Part shown: positions 41,620-50,531 of the stretch, in pieces
Layout of the letters: every line of letters begins with the position of its first letter
Position numbering within the stretch: the stretch's first letter is position 1
From: Thalassomonas actiniarum
Lineage (GTDB): Bacteria; Pseudomonadota; Gammaproteobacteria; Enterobacterales; Alteromonadaceae
DNA length: 64,000 bases
Direction of reading: 5' to 3'
Assembly: GCF_000948975.2 (NCBI RefSeq)
Contig: NZ_CP059735.1
Location: 3,534,001-3,598,000 of the forward strand
Made by a program: the position numbers and the translations under genes
Notes under the pieces: generated by a model
Databases searched by the model: none
What the model saw: only the letters and a program-made list of their open reading frames with translations
What the model was told of the DNA's origin: nothing

Positions 41620-44292
41620 ATGGAAAAGACCAAGTTATTTACTAAACGTACGTCTCTCGCCTTAAGTGTGGCAACTGCTGTCTTGGCCCTGCCAAGTTAT
41701 CAGGCGCTCGCCGAAGAGCAAGAAGTTGAGCGTATTGAAATCACCGGCTCACATATCAAACGTCAAGATATGGAAGGCCCCTCCCCCATCACCTCATTAA
41801 GCGCCAAAGATATTGCCGATACCGGTGTGACCGACTTAATCGGCTTATTTACCAAGTTGCCTATGGCGGGTCAGGGAACCTTCTCTACCCAAGGTAACAG
41901 CAGTGACGGCACCAGTAATGGTGGCTCCAGTGTGTCACTGCGCGGCTTAGGCGCAGATTCAACCTTGATCCTGATTAACGGCCGCCGGGTATCGGTATCA
42001 CCTTTTGCCAACACCATAGACACGGCATTTGTTGATATCAATAACATCCCGATCTCCGCCATTAAGCGCGTTGATGTACTGAAAGACGGCGCGTCCGCCA
42101 CCTATGGTTCGGATGCGATTGCCGGTGTTATCAACATCATCATCAAGGATGATTTCGAAGGGGTGGAAGTTACCGCCAAAGCCGGCGATACTGCAGACGG
42201 CGGTGGCCGTGAAGAAAGCATCAGCTTGTTATGGGGCAGCCATAATGACACCACCAGCCATACCTTTATCGTTGACTATTTCGACCGTGAAGAGATTCTT
42301 TTTGGCGACCGTGATTATTCCAAAACGGCCAACCAAACAGCCCTGAGACCAAACGATCCCTATGCCACAGATTTTCGCAGTTCATCCGGTTATCCCGGTA
42401 CCATTGCTTTAAGAAGTGACAGCACCAACCGTATGCCGGATACCTTTGGCAATGATGTTTGTGCTCCCGGAGACATTGTTGGCGATCTTTGCCGCTACGA
42501 TTATGCTCCCATGTCCAGTTCAACCCCGGCTTCACAGCGTTTTAGTATTATTTACACCGGTAAGCATGAGATCAGCGATGATTTAAGAGCCTTTGCCGAG
42601 TTTAACGGCCAAAATTCCAAAACGACTATCCGCGGCGCCGCCAGCCCGAGCTTTAATGAATTCTTTATGGACGGCGATAACGTCAATCATCCGTTTGCCG
42701 ATGACCCTACTCATGAATTCTATCAACAAGACTTAACTATGCGCCGCCGCATGGTAGAGCTGGGTAACCGCGAGAAACGCGTAGATTCAGACTACTACCG
42801 CACCGTCTTGGGGCTTGAAGGGGAAATCGGCGACTGGAGCTGGGAAGCTGCCTATAGCTATATCAAAAGTGACTCCCTGGAAAAGGGCGTTAATGGTTTT
42901 GCCAATATGCGCCGGGTTCAGGAGTCTATCGATAACGGCAGCTTTAACCCGTTTGAACCGACAATGAACTCCCAGGAAACCCTGGATTATATGGAAACCA
43001 CAACCACCCGTTATGGTAAGTCCACCAATAAATCTATTGATGTCACCGTTTCAGGCCCGATCATGGAAATGAAAGCCGGTGAACTGATGTTAGCCGTCGG
43101 TGCCGAATACCGGGAAGAAAGCATCAGCGATAATCCGGACGATCAATATATCCGCGGGGAAATCTTCGGAACAGAAGCAACACAAGCCGCTGCCAGCCGT
43201 GACAATACCTCCGTTTATGCCGAATTGGCCATTCCGGTACTGGATGAGCTGGAAGTTCAGCTGGCCCTTCGTCATGAAGATTACAGCGACTTCGGCACCA
43301 CCACAGACCCTAAAGTCGCTTTCTTATGGAACCCGACCGATGAATTATCTTTCAGGGGTTCATATGGTACCGCGTTCCGTGCACCGTCCCTGCACCAAAT
43401 CAGCTTAGGTAATACCGACGAGTCTCCCAACCTGGTAGATAACCCGCGCTGTAATGCTGTTGGTAATATCAATAAAGCCTGTGAGCCGCAAGAATATACT
43501 GCGATCTTATCCGGTAACGAAGATTTAGGTCCTGAAGAGTCAACCAGTTATAACCTGGGCATGATTTATCAGATCACCGAAGATCTGTCTTTCTCACTGG
43601 ATTACTACAGTTATGATATCGAAGATATCATCACCAAAGATACCCAGTATAAGTTAGATACCGTGCCGGGTGCGACCATACGTCTACCATCAGAGATCCC
43701 GGGGGATCCGGGTGAAATCGTTGAAATTCACGATCAGTTTGAAAACATAGGTAATGTTGAAACCACTGGCTTAGATCTTGACCTGAGCTATAACCACAGC
43801 AATGCCTGGGGTGATTTCAAATTCAGCTATGCAATGAACTATGTACTGAAATACGAAGATACCCGCCCTACCGCCAATGAAGACGGCACACCTGGCCCAC
43901 GTCGCCTGGATACACAGGAAGGAGATTTCGAGCAACCGGAAATCCGCTGGAGCTTTTCTACCAACTGGGTAAAAGATGACTGGAATGCCAATGTCGCCGT
44001 AAACTACATCGGTGAATTCAAGCAGGATCCTTCGGTACGTATCCAAGACGTGGATACCGACGGTGATGGCGTAAATGACGCTACCGTCACCTTATCCGAT
44101 ATCGATTCCATGGTAACGGTAGATACTGCCATTAACTATACCGGATTTGAGAATACCACGCTGACTTTAGGTGCAACCAACCTGTTCGATGAAGAGCCGC
44201 CATTTAGCTACCATGATTATATGGGTTATGTGCAAAGCATTCATAATGCCCAGGGACGTTTTGCCTATGTTCAGGCAAGTTATAAGTTCTAG
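41620..44292 (+). CDS. TonB-dependent outer-membrane receptor
   Basis: This is an 890-residue receptor with a signal peptide (to about ALAEE). The plug domain spans about 40-175, with RIEITGSHIKRQD, SVSLRGLGADSTLILINGRR and the closing VDVLKDGASATYGSDAIAGVINI. A long beta barrel ends in the outer-membrane targeting phenylalanine (YVQASYKF). It belongs to the large marine Alteromonadales class of receptors beginning xGSHIKR. The substrate is not evident, and no transport or glycosidase genes are adjacent. The gene ends at a strong terminator. Confidence 0.93.
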   Translation: MEKTKLFTKRTSLALSVATAVLALPSYQALAEEQEVERIEITGSHIKRQDMEGPSPITSLSAKDIADTGVTDLIGLFTKLPMAGQGTFSTQGNSSDGTSNGGSSVSLRGLGADSTLILINGRRVSVSPFANTIDTAFVDINNIPISAIKRVDVLKDGASATYGSDAIAGVINIIIKDDFEGVEVTAKAGDTADGGGREESISLLWGSHNDTTSHTFIVDYFDREEILFGDRDYSKTANQTALRPNDPYATDFRSSSGYPGTIALRSDSTNRMPDTFGNDVCAPGDIVGDLCRYDYAPMSSSTPASQRFSIIYTGKHEISDDLRAFAEFNGQNSKTTIRGAASPSFNEFFMDGDNVNHPFADDPTHEFYQQDLTMRRRMVELGNREKRVDSDYYRTVLGLEGEIGDWSWEAAYSYIKSDSLEKGVNGFANMRRVQESIDNGSFNPFEPTMNSQETLDYMETTTTRYGKSTNKSIDVTVSGPIMEMKAGELMLAVGAEYREESISDNPDDQYIRGEIFGTEATQAAASRDNTSVYAELAIPVLDELEVQLALRHEDYSDFGTTTDPKVAFLWNPTDELSFRGSYGTAFRAPSLHQISLGNTDESPNLVDNPRCNAVGNINKACEPQEYTAILSGNEDLGPEESTSYNLGMIYQITEDLSFSLDYYSYDIEDIITKDTQYKLDTVPGATIRLPSEIPGDPGEIVEIHDQFENIGNVETTGLDLDLSYNHSNAWGDFKFSYAMNYVLKYEDTRPTANEDGTPGPRRLDTQEGDFEQPEIRWSFSTNWVKDDWNANVAVNYIGEFKQDPSVRIQDVDTDGDGVNDATVTLSDIDSMVTVDTAINYTGFENTTLTLGATNLFDEEPPFSYHDYMGYVQSIHNAQGRFAYVQASYKF

Positions 44293-44334
44293 GAGAATAA
44301 AATTCAGTTAATCACAAACTGATTTTTACCCATT

Positions 44335-44365
44335 AAAAAGCCCGTTATTATATAACGGGCTTTTT
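44335..44365. terminator. bidirectional intrinsic terminator
   Basis: AAAAAGCCCGTTA and TAACGGGCTTTTT are perfect 13-bp arms around TTATA, with A/T runs at both ends. It serves the TonB receptor gene and the converging methyltransferase gene. Confidence 0.93.
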
Positions 44366-44392
44366 GTTGTGCTTTTCCTGTCAAAACTGTGA

Positions 44393-45199
44393 TTAGCGCT
44401 TCATTTTCGAAGAATTCATGGTGGAGACTTTCACCGGTTGGAAACTTGGCCTGAGCTGCCATTTAGGCTTGATCGGTGTTAACGGCAACACCCGCTTTTT
44501 CGCGATAATCACATACACTGAGCCCAAACTGGTGAGATAATTATTGGCAAAGCTTTGCCAATAGCCACTGAGCTTGCCCTGGCCGACACTCGTTGCCAGT
44601 GAATGATGCAAACACCTGTGATCGGCAATAATTTCATAACCCATTAAATGCAGCCAGTCCTTTACCCGCATCGGCGAGAAAAACCGCTCATTCCACGGCG
44701 TTTTATTTTTGCGGTAAGGGATAAGTTTATTAACCCCTGCCAGGCTAAAGGGATTAAAACCAGTGATCACCAGGTAACCGTTTGGCATCAACACCCGGTT
44801 GGCTTCCCTGACCACATGATGGGGGTCGAGAGAAAACTCCAGCGCATGGCTCAGCACACAAACATCAACGCTTTGTTTTAACAGCGGCAAATCATCGATA
44901 TCGGCAACAATATCTCCCTGCCCGTCAAGATCACCCGCTACCAGATCGCTTTCTCTGCTTACTTGCTGGTTTGTCTGCTGACTTGTTTGCTGAGTAATGG
45001 TCACCTGTTTCGGGATAGGTGAATCATCACAGCCGATGGCACCGCTTAAAGCGCCTATCTTCAACAAATAATAACCAAAAAACTTAGGCCACCAGGGTTC
45101 AAGCTGTTTATTAATTGCCGCCAGGATCAACTCTCCATTTGGCAAAGACTGCCAGGATTTGGGATAATGGGGTTGTCTAAATGCTAAAGCCGGTTTCAT
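44393..45199 (-). CDS. YafS-like SAM-dependent methyltransferase
   Basis: This is a 268-residue class I methyltransferase-like protein. The post-I and motif region DIVADIDDLPLLKQSVDVCVLSHALEF and the EANRVLMPNGYLVITGFNP strand are clear. The usual glycine-rich motif I is less clear (KIGALSG), and a Gln/Thr-rich insert (about 65-85) follows it. It is divergent from gloB, as yafS is in E. coli, and is named by that position and similarity. The substrate is unknown. Confidence 0.75.
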   Translation of the reverse strand: MKPALAFRQPHYPKSWQSLPNGELILAAINKQLEPWWPKFFGYYLLKIGALSGAIGCDDSPIPKQVTITQQTSQQTNQQVSRESDLVAGDLDGQGDIVADIDDLPLLKQSVDVCVLSHALEFSLDPHHVVREANRVLMPNGYLVITGFNPFSLAGVNKLIPYRKNKTPWNERFFSPMRVKDWLHLMGYEIIADHRCLHHSLATSVGQGKLSGYWQSFANNYLTSLGSVYVIIAKKRVLPLTPIKPKWQLRPSFQPVKVSTMNSSKMKR

Positions 45200-45260
45200 T
45201 ACGTTTTAATATAAACCAATTTCGGTATAATTTGCGTCACACTACCTTTAAGGATCGGTT

Positions 45261-46130
45261 ATGACTGAAAATAACACCCAAATCAATGCAGGAAGCACAG
45301 CAACTGCTAATCCAAGTGTCACCACCACTATTCCCGTAACGATCACAGGAATAAAAGCCTTTACGGATAACTATATCTGGTCTATCGGCTCAAAGGCAAG
45401 TAATGAAATTGCTTTGGTCGATCCCGGCGATGCCAAGGTATGCATTGAATTTATAGAAAAAAATCAATTACAACTGGCCAGTATTTTGATCACCCACCAT
45501 CATCACGACCATGTCGGCGGTATCAAGGCCCTGGTTGACTATTGCCGCCAAAAAGACTGGGAATTGACTGTTTACGGTCCGGTAAAAGAAAATATCCCCC
45601 ACTGCAATGTTAAACTCGCTCAAGATGACCAAATCAGTCTCGAATCCCTGGGTTTAACTTTAAAGATCATCGATGTTCCCGGCCATACCTCAGGCCATAT
45701 TGCCTATGTCGGCGAGCACACTTTATTTTGCGGTGATACCCTGTTCTCCGGCGGCTGCGGCCGCTTATTTGAAGGCAGTCCGGCCCAAATGCTCAATTCG
45801 CTGCAAAAACTCGCCGCCTTGCCCGGGCACACCTTAGTGTATTGTACCCATGAATATACCAGTGCAAACCTTGATTTTGCCCTGACCATAGAACCGGACA
45901 ACCAGGCATTAGTAGCCTATCGCGAGCAGGTACAGGCATTAAGGGCACAGGATGAATCCAGCCTGCCCAGTACCATAGCCCGGGAGAAGGAAATTAATCC
46001 TTTCCTGCGCTGCCATCAGACGGGCGTACAAAAGAATATCTTGGGAAGTCTCTCATCGAACACCGGCGATAATCAAGCATTAACCCTGGCAACCTTTACC
46101 GAAGTACGACACAGAAAAGATAACTTTTAA
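45261..46130 (+). CDS. gloB: hydroxyacylglutathione hydrolase (glyoxalase II)
   Basis: This is a 289-residue metallo-beta-lactamase-fold enzyme that hydrolyses S-lactoylglutathione to D-lactate and glutathione. The metal site THHHHDHVGG (78-87), GHTSGHI, FCGDTLFSGGCGRLFEG and CTHEYT are all present. The N-terminus is about 28 residues longer than usual (Thr/Asn-rich, before ITGIKAFTDNYIW), but AAGGA seven bases before this ATG supports it. It is divergent from the yafS-like gene. Confidence 0.95.
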   Translation: MTENNTQINAGSTATANPSVTTTIPVTITGIKAFTDNYIWSIGSKASNEIALVDPGDAKVCIEFIEKNQLQLASILITHHHHDHVGGIKALVDYCRQKDWELTVYGPVKENIPHCNVKLAQDDQISLESLGLTLKIIDVPGHTSGHIAYVGEHTLFCGDTLFSGGCGRLFEGSPAQMLNSLQKLAALPGHTLVYCTHEYTSANLDFALTIEPDNQALVAYREQVQALRAQDESSLPSTIAREKEINPFLRCHQTGVQKNILGSLSSNTGDNQALTLATFTEVRHRKDNF

Positions 46131-46171
46131 TCGCTCTTTTTTAGCGGGTAAAGTAAGACAACAAACCAAAA

Positions 46172-46197
46172 AAAGAGGTGCACATAGGCACCTCTTT
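46172..46197. terminator. bidirectional intrinsic terminator
   Basis: AAAGAGGTGC and GCACCTCTTT are perfect 10-bp arms around ACATAG, preceded by an A-run. It serves gloB and the converging secreted-protein gene. Confidence 0.8.
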
Positions 46198-46238
46198 AGG
46201 CAAATAGCGGTATTTTCTAGCGCTATTTTACCGTCAGT

Positions 46239-46916
46239 CTAGTAACACGCAGGCATTACCACGTCTTTCGCCGGTACTATGACGGCCTCTTTATCTTCTT
46301 CACCAACTTTTTTAATGGCGTAGTTGCCGGTGCCTTTTCCGCCGCAGTTACCTGAGCCGGAGCTAGTATAAGGATAGATGTAGACACGACTGGTTGTTGA
46401 TGCCGTGGCGCCAGAGCTGTCGGTTACCTGCAATTCAATATTGGCATAATAGCCGCCGTCAAAGTTATCCATAGAGAAGCTTGAAGATGAACCTTTATAA
46501 GCGCCGTTAACCCACCATTTATAACCGGTCAGGGTTTCCCCTTCATTCGCATCAGAATTACTCGATACCGTGACAATGTTATGCCCTATGTTGTTTTTAT
46601 AGTTTTGGCTAACAGAAATATCAGCACTGATCACTGTGGTACACTCTTCAACATTAACCAGCTGGGTACCGGCATAAGGAACTTGTGCATTACAGCTCAG
46701 GGCGCCCGAGTAAATTCTTGTGGTGCTGGAGTAGCTCAGTCCCACGTATTCCTCAAGTTCAACCCATTGACCGTTTGAATAGGTAGTACAACTTGACCAA
46801 CCTGAGTATACCGGCACTGAAACTTGCTTAGTGGTACAAACTTCATCGGCATAAGCGCCAGCAGCTGGTAGCAATAACATTAACGCGGCCGAAGATAACC
46901 TCTTAACTAAATTCAT
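46239..46916 (-). CDS. secreted PKD/Ig-like domain protein
   Basis: This is a 225-residue protein with signal peptide LSSAALMLLLPAAGAYA. The N-terminal ~85 mature residues have paired cysteines (VCTTKQ, SSCTTY, LSCNAQ, EECTT). Residues about 95-185 resemble a PKD-type beta-sandwich (EGETLTGYKWWVNGAYKGSSS, then ANIELQVTDSSGATAS). The tail is Gly/Ser-rich and polar. It is inserted between gloB and mltD, which are neighbours in other gammaproteobacteria. Binding to surface polysaccharide or protein is possible but not shown. Confidence 0.7.
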   Translation of the reverse strand: MNLVKRLSSAALMLLLPAAGAYADEVCTTKQVSVPVYSGWSSCTTYSNGQWVELEEYVGLSYSSTTRIYSGALSCNAQVPYAGTQLVNVEECTTVISADISVSQNYKNNIGHNIVTVSSNSDANEGETLTGYKWWVNGAYKGSSSSFSMDNFDGGYYANIELQVTDSSGATASTTSRVYIYPYTSSGSGNCGGKGTGNYAIKKVGEEDKEAVIVPAKDVVMPACY

Positions 46917-47133
46917 TTTTATTCCTTTTACATTTTATTTTTATTTAAAACCCGCATCCGTTTGCGAGTTAATACAATGTTAATTAAAAACAAAGGAATC
47001 TGCAAGCTATTTACTTATCATTAACAAACCTACCAGTACACAGCCGCCTGAGCTCGCCGTTTTGATGACTTTGACTTGAATAAAGCGGTTAAATAAGTAA
47101 AACTTGCGCTACGAATAAAAAAATAGAATTTTC

Positions 47134-48780
47134 ATGAAACATTTATTACTCTCACTCCCCGCTTCTTTATTACTGCTTGGCTGTCAAAATACGCCATTTT
47201 CCCAGGAGCAGGAACTCCCTGAAGCCGCCAATACCGAGTTAGCCGCTAATGTCGCCAGCCCGGTAGAAATCAGCCAGGCATTGCTGGCGGATGAAGCCGT
47301 TGATGTGATCCACCCGGTAGCAGATGTCGACATTACCCTGTCTGAAAACGATACCCATGTCTCTGATGATATCTGGCAGCGTATCCGCGACGGACTTACC
47401 TTCGATGTGCCTGAGAATAAACGAGTGCTGGCACAGCGCAACTGGTATGCCAAACATCCCAAGTACCTAGATCGGGTTGCCAAACGTGCCGAGCCTTTCA
47501 TTTACTATATCGTCCAGGAATTAGAAGCCAATGATATGCCGATCGAAATGGCACTGCTGCCGATCGTCGAAAGCGCTTTTGATCCCTTCGCCTATTCCCA
47601 TGGCCGGGCCTCGGGCATGTGGCAGTTTGTTCCCGGTACCGGCACCCGCTTTGGCATGAAGCAAAACTGGTGGTATGACGGACGCCGGGACGTGGTCGCT
47701 TCCACCAAAGGCGCCATCAGCTACCTGAAATATCTGCATAAGTATTTCGACGGCGACTGGCTATTGGCCCTGGCCGCCTATAATTCCGGCGAAGGCCGGG
47801 TGAAACGTGCGGTGAAAAACAACGCCCGTAAAAATAAGAAAACCGATTTCTGGTCACTGGATCTGCCTAAGGAAACCCGCGCATATGTGCCTAAATTACT
47901 GGCACTGGCAGATTTGGTCAAACGCCCGGAAGATTTTGATCTTAAACTTTATGAAATTGAAAACAAGGCCGTGATCACCCAGGTGGATATAGGATCTCAG
48001 CTTGATTTAGCCAAGGCCGCCAGTTTATCCGGTTTATCGCTGGCAGAGCTGCAAAGGTTAAACCCCGGCTTTAACCGCTGGGCCACAGATCCAGACGGCC
48101 CCCACTACCTGTTATTGCCCAGCCATAAAGAGGCCGATTTTATTGCCGGCTTAAGTAAACTCAGCGAGCAGGACAGACTGGCCTGGCAACGCTATAAAAT
48201 AAAATCCGGCGACAGTTTGATCAAAATCGCCAATAAGTTTCATACCACACCTGAGCTGATCAAACAGGTAAACAATGTCAAAGGCACCCGTATCCGCGCC
48301 GGCAAACATCTGCTGATCCCGGTCGCCGCCACCTCACTGGATCACTATATCTTGTCCCAGGATCAGCGCCTGGCCAGCACCCAAAGCAGAAAACAGGCAG
48401 GCGTAAAAACCATACATACCGTCAGATCCGGCGATACCCTGTGGGATATCAGCCAAAGTTATAAAGTAAGTAGCCGCAATATCGCCAAATGGAACGGCAT
48501 AGCGCCGCGCGATACCATCAAACCCGGCCAGCAGCTGGTGATCTGGCAAAATGCCAAACTCACCAAGGCGAAACTCGCCAATGCCTCAAGCCCGGCCGAG
48601 CAGGCAGTAATGCGTAATATCACCTACAGGGTGCGTCGTGGCGACTCTTTTGCCCGCATTGCCGATAAGTTTAATGTCACCATTCGGGACATTGAGCGCT
48701 GGAACAGCCTCAGCCGCAAGAAATACCTGCAGCCGGGACAAATATTAAAACTCTCGGTGGATGTTACCAACAATATCTAG
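47134..48780 (+). CDS. mltD: membrane-bound lytic murein transglycosylase D
   Basis: This is a 548-residue lipoprotein (lipobox LLLLGC, Cys17). The SLT/lysozyme-like domain (about 130-235) has the catalytic Glu146 in PIVESAFDPFAYS followed by GMWQFVPGTG and AYNSGEGRV. Three LysM peptidoglycan-binding repeats follow (about 355-395, 427-467 and 495-542). It cleaves peptidoglycan glycan strands to 1,6-anhydro products at the outer membrane. It lies near gloB as in enterobacteria. Confidence 0.95.
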   Translation: MKHLLLSLPASLLLLGCQNTPFSQEQELPEAANTELAANVASPVEISQALLADEAVDVIHPVADVDITLSENDTHVSDDIWQRIRDGLTFDVPENKRVLAQRNWYAKHPKYLDRVAKRAEPFIYYIVQELEANDMPIEMALLPIVESAFDPFAYSHGRASGMWQFVPGTGTRFGMKQNWWYDGRRDVVASTKGAISYLKYLHKYFDGDWLLALAAYNSGEGRVKRAVKNNARKNKKTDFWSLDLPKETRAYVPKLLALADLVKRPEDFDLKLYEIENKAVITQVDIGSQLDLAKAASLSGLSLAELQRLNPGFNRWATDPDGPHYLLLPSHKEADFIAGLSKLSEQDRLAWQRYKIKSGDSLIKIANKFHTTPELIKQVNNVKGTRIRAGKHLLIPVAATSLDHYILSQDQRLASTQSRKQAGVKTIHTVRSGDTLWDISQSYKVSSRNIAKWNGIAPRDTIKPGQQLVIWQNAKLTKAKLANASSPAEQAVMRNITYRVRRGDSFARIADKFNVTIRDIERWNSLSRKKYLQPGQILKLSVDVTNNI

Positions 48781-48808
48781 GTTGCGCTCAATCTAGACTT
48801 AAGTCTAT

Positions 48809-48844
48809 AAGCGGATACGGCATTAACGCCCTATCCGTTTTTTT
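48809..48844 (+). terminator. intrinsic terminator of mltD
   Basis: AAGCGGATA-c-GGC pairs with GCC-c-TATCCGTTT with one internal C-C mismatch, followed directly by a run of seven T. Confidence 0.85.
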
Positions 48845-49114
48845 ATGTCCATGATGGACGGTATAGTGCGGTGATAGGATATCAAAGAGCAATAATGTCC
48901 AGGATGGACGGTATAGTGCGGTGATAGGATATCAAAGAGCAATAATGTCCAGGATGGACGGTACAGTGCGGTGATAGGATATCAAAGAGCAATAATGTCC
49001 AGGATGGACGGTATAGTGCGGTAATAGGATATCAAAGAGCAATAATATCCAGGATGGACGGTACAGTGCGGTGATAGGAGATCAAAGAGCAATAATGTCC
49101 AGGATGGACGATAT
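48845..49114. repeat. 50-bp tandem repeat array, about 5.4 copies
   Basis: Five full units start at 48845, 48895, 48945, 48995 and 49045, with a partial unit at 49095. Units differ from each other at only one to three positions. Each begins ATGTCCAGGATGGACGGT and contains a small palindrome (TCCATGATGGA in the first unit). There are no spacers, so it is not CRISPR. A decayed copy may continue to about 49175. No gene is present here. Confidence 0.95.
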
Positions 49115-49259
49115 TTTGCTCAGGCGTTGAAAGCCAAGAGGTATCAAGAGCAATTATATCTTAGATAAACAATATAACTCCGGCATAAAGACAAAGTCGC
49201 GCTCAAAGGGCTGTGCTCACTTTCTGGCAGGCAGCGCAAGGGTTATATAAGAGGGCCGC

Positions 49260-50480
49260 TTAAATACCTGCCAGCGCGGCGCTGATCATCGCCTTGACTT
49301 GAATGGTAATTTTTTTACTTTCAGCCGCCTGATAACCGGATATTTTTGGCGTGTGGATATGACCTACCGGGATCAGCGGCGCATATTGCTCGCGCAGTAA
49401 TAAACTGCGATAGGAAACCTCATTGGATAAATACCCGCCGCCGGAGCCCTCCACCGAGACTTGTCCCTGCAATGCCGTCAATGACGCAGCGGTAATCTTT
49501 CCGTCCAGTGTTTGTACCTTACGGTTATCATTCACGGGATAGCTGCCGGAAACCGCTTGCATCGCCGCGACAGGTAAGCTGAATTCCAAAAACTCGGGTC
49601 CTGTCAGCTGCTTTTCGCCAAGTTTAGGCAACAGCGGTGCCTGCTCACTCGCCCCGGTGTAAACGTTCAGGTTATCCGGAGCTGAGGCACTGCGCCGCAG
49701 ACCCGGGAAACGTTCCAGATCGAAATGCTCCCTGCCCATGGAAATAGTGACCAGCATATCAATTTTATTATTTTTAAAATAAGGGGTTAACAGGGTTTCT
49801 ACCATTCCCTGATCAAAGTCATGAAAACGCACCGGCAAGATCAAACTTTCAATTTCAGCGCTGCTGCCGTCAAAGGACAGGGATAAACCGTCCAGAGCCA
49901 GGGCGATGGCTCCGGAAGGGTTCGATTGTGTTATTTTTCGGTCAAGAAAAAAAGGATCAAAACCTGTGATCAGCACCCTCTTCTTTGCCTTGCGGTTGAA
50001 CTTAATATCCTGCTGGCCGCGGGATAACAGTTCAAATTGCCAGAGTAGTTTTTGCTGCTGCGCCGGTAACAAGGAAGCAAAGACGGGCGTCTGCCTAATG
50101 GCCCGGGTCATTTTTAACCTGGCCCAATAAAGTGCCCGGTCATCATTATCCTGCTGCTGATCGAAACCGGCAACCGCATCCCGCCAAAGTCCGCTGCCAT
50201 GACGCAGCACCAGCTGGGTCAATGCGGTCAGGTTGCGTACCCGGGATAATTGGTCGGTAAAAAGTGCAATCCTGGGTGCTAATATCCGGGTTAATTCCGG
50301 CATGGCCGCCATGGCCTTGGGCAGGCGTAATTCTTCAATACTGAGCTGGTTAACGGTTTTGGGCGACACCATGGTATTTTCCCGGGCAAAAGCCGCGGCA
50401 TTGCTCCCTGGCAGTATAAAACAGAGCAGTAAAGGACAAAGCAGCAACACGGCTGTTAGCCAATATCTTTTATTGTCCAT
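49260..50480 (-). CDS. exported pyroglutamyl-peptidase-like (C15) protein with Ser at the nucleophile position
   Basis: This is a 406-residue protein with signal peptide YWLTAVLLLCPLLLCFILPGSNAAAFA. Residues about 165-400 match the peptidase C15 fold: VLITGFDPFFLDRKITQSNPSG at the start, ISMGREHFDLER carrying the expected Glu, GGGYLSNEVSYRSLL at the nucleophile helix, and GHIHTPK with the expected His. C15 enzymes have Cys where this protein has Ser352. An N-terminal ~130-residue helical region is extra. It may be a Ser hydrolase variant or an inactive binding protein. It does not appear to be in an operon. Confidence 0.75.
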   Translation of the reverse strand: MDNKRYWLTAVLLLCPLLLCFILPGSNAAAFARENTMVSPKTVNQLSIEELRLPKAMAAMPELTRILAPRIALFTDQLSRVRNLTALTQLVLRHGSGLWRDAVAGFDQQQDNDDRALYWARLKMTRAIRQTPVFASLLPAQQQKLLWQFELLSRGQQDIKFNRKAKKRVLITGFDPFFLDRKITQSNPSGAIALALDGLSLSFDGSSAEIESLILPVRFHDFDQGMVETLLTPYFKNNKIDMLVTISMGREHFDLERFPGLRRSASAPDNLNVYTGASEQAPLLPKLGEKQLTGPEFLEFSLPVAAMQAVSGSYPVNDNRKVQTLDGKITAASLTALQGQVSVEGSGGGYLSNEVSYRSLLLREQYAPLIPVGHIHTPKISGYQAAESKKITIQVKAMISAALAGI

Positions 50481-50531
50481 AACAAAATATCCCGCATAGT
50501 ATTATTTAACGCCTGTGCTTTTCGCTAACAA

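Noticed and set aside
48845-49114. Possible CRISPR array
   Set aside because: The 50-bp units follow each other directly with no unique spacers, and no cas genes are present.
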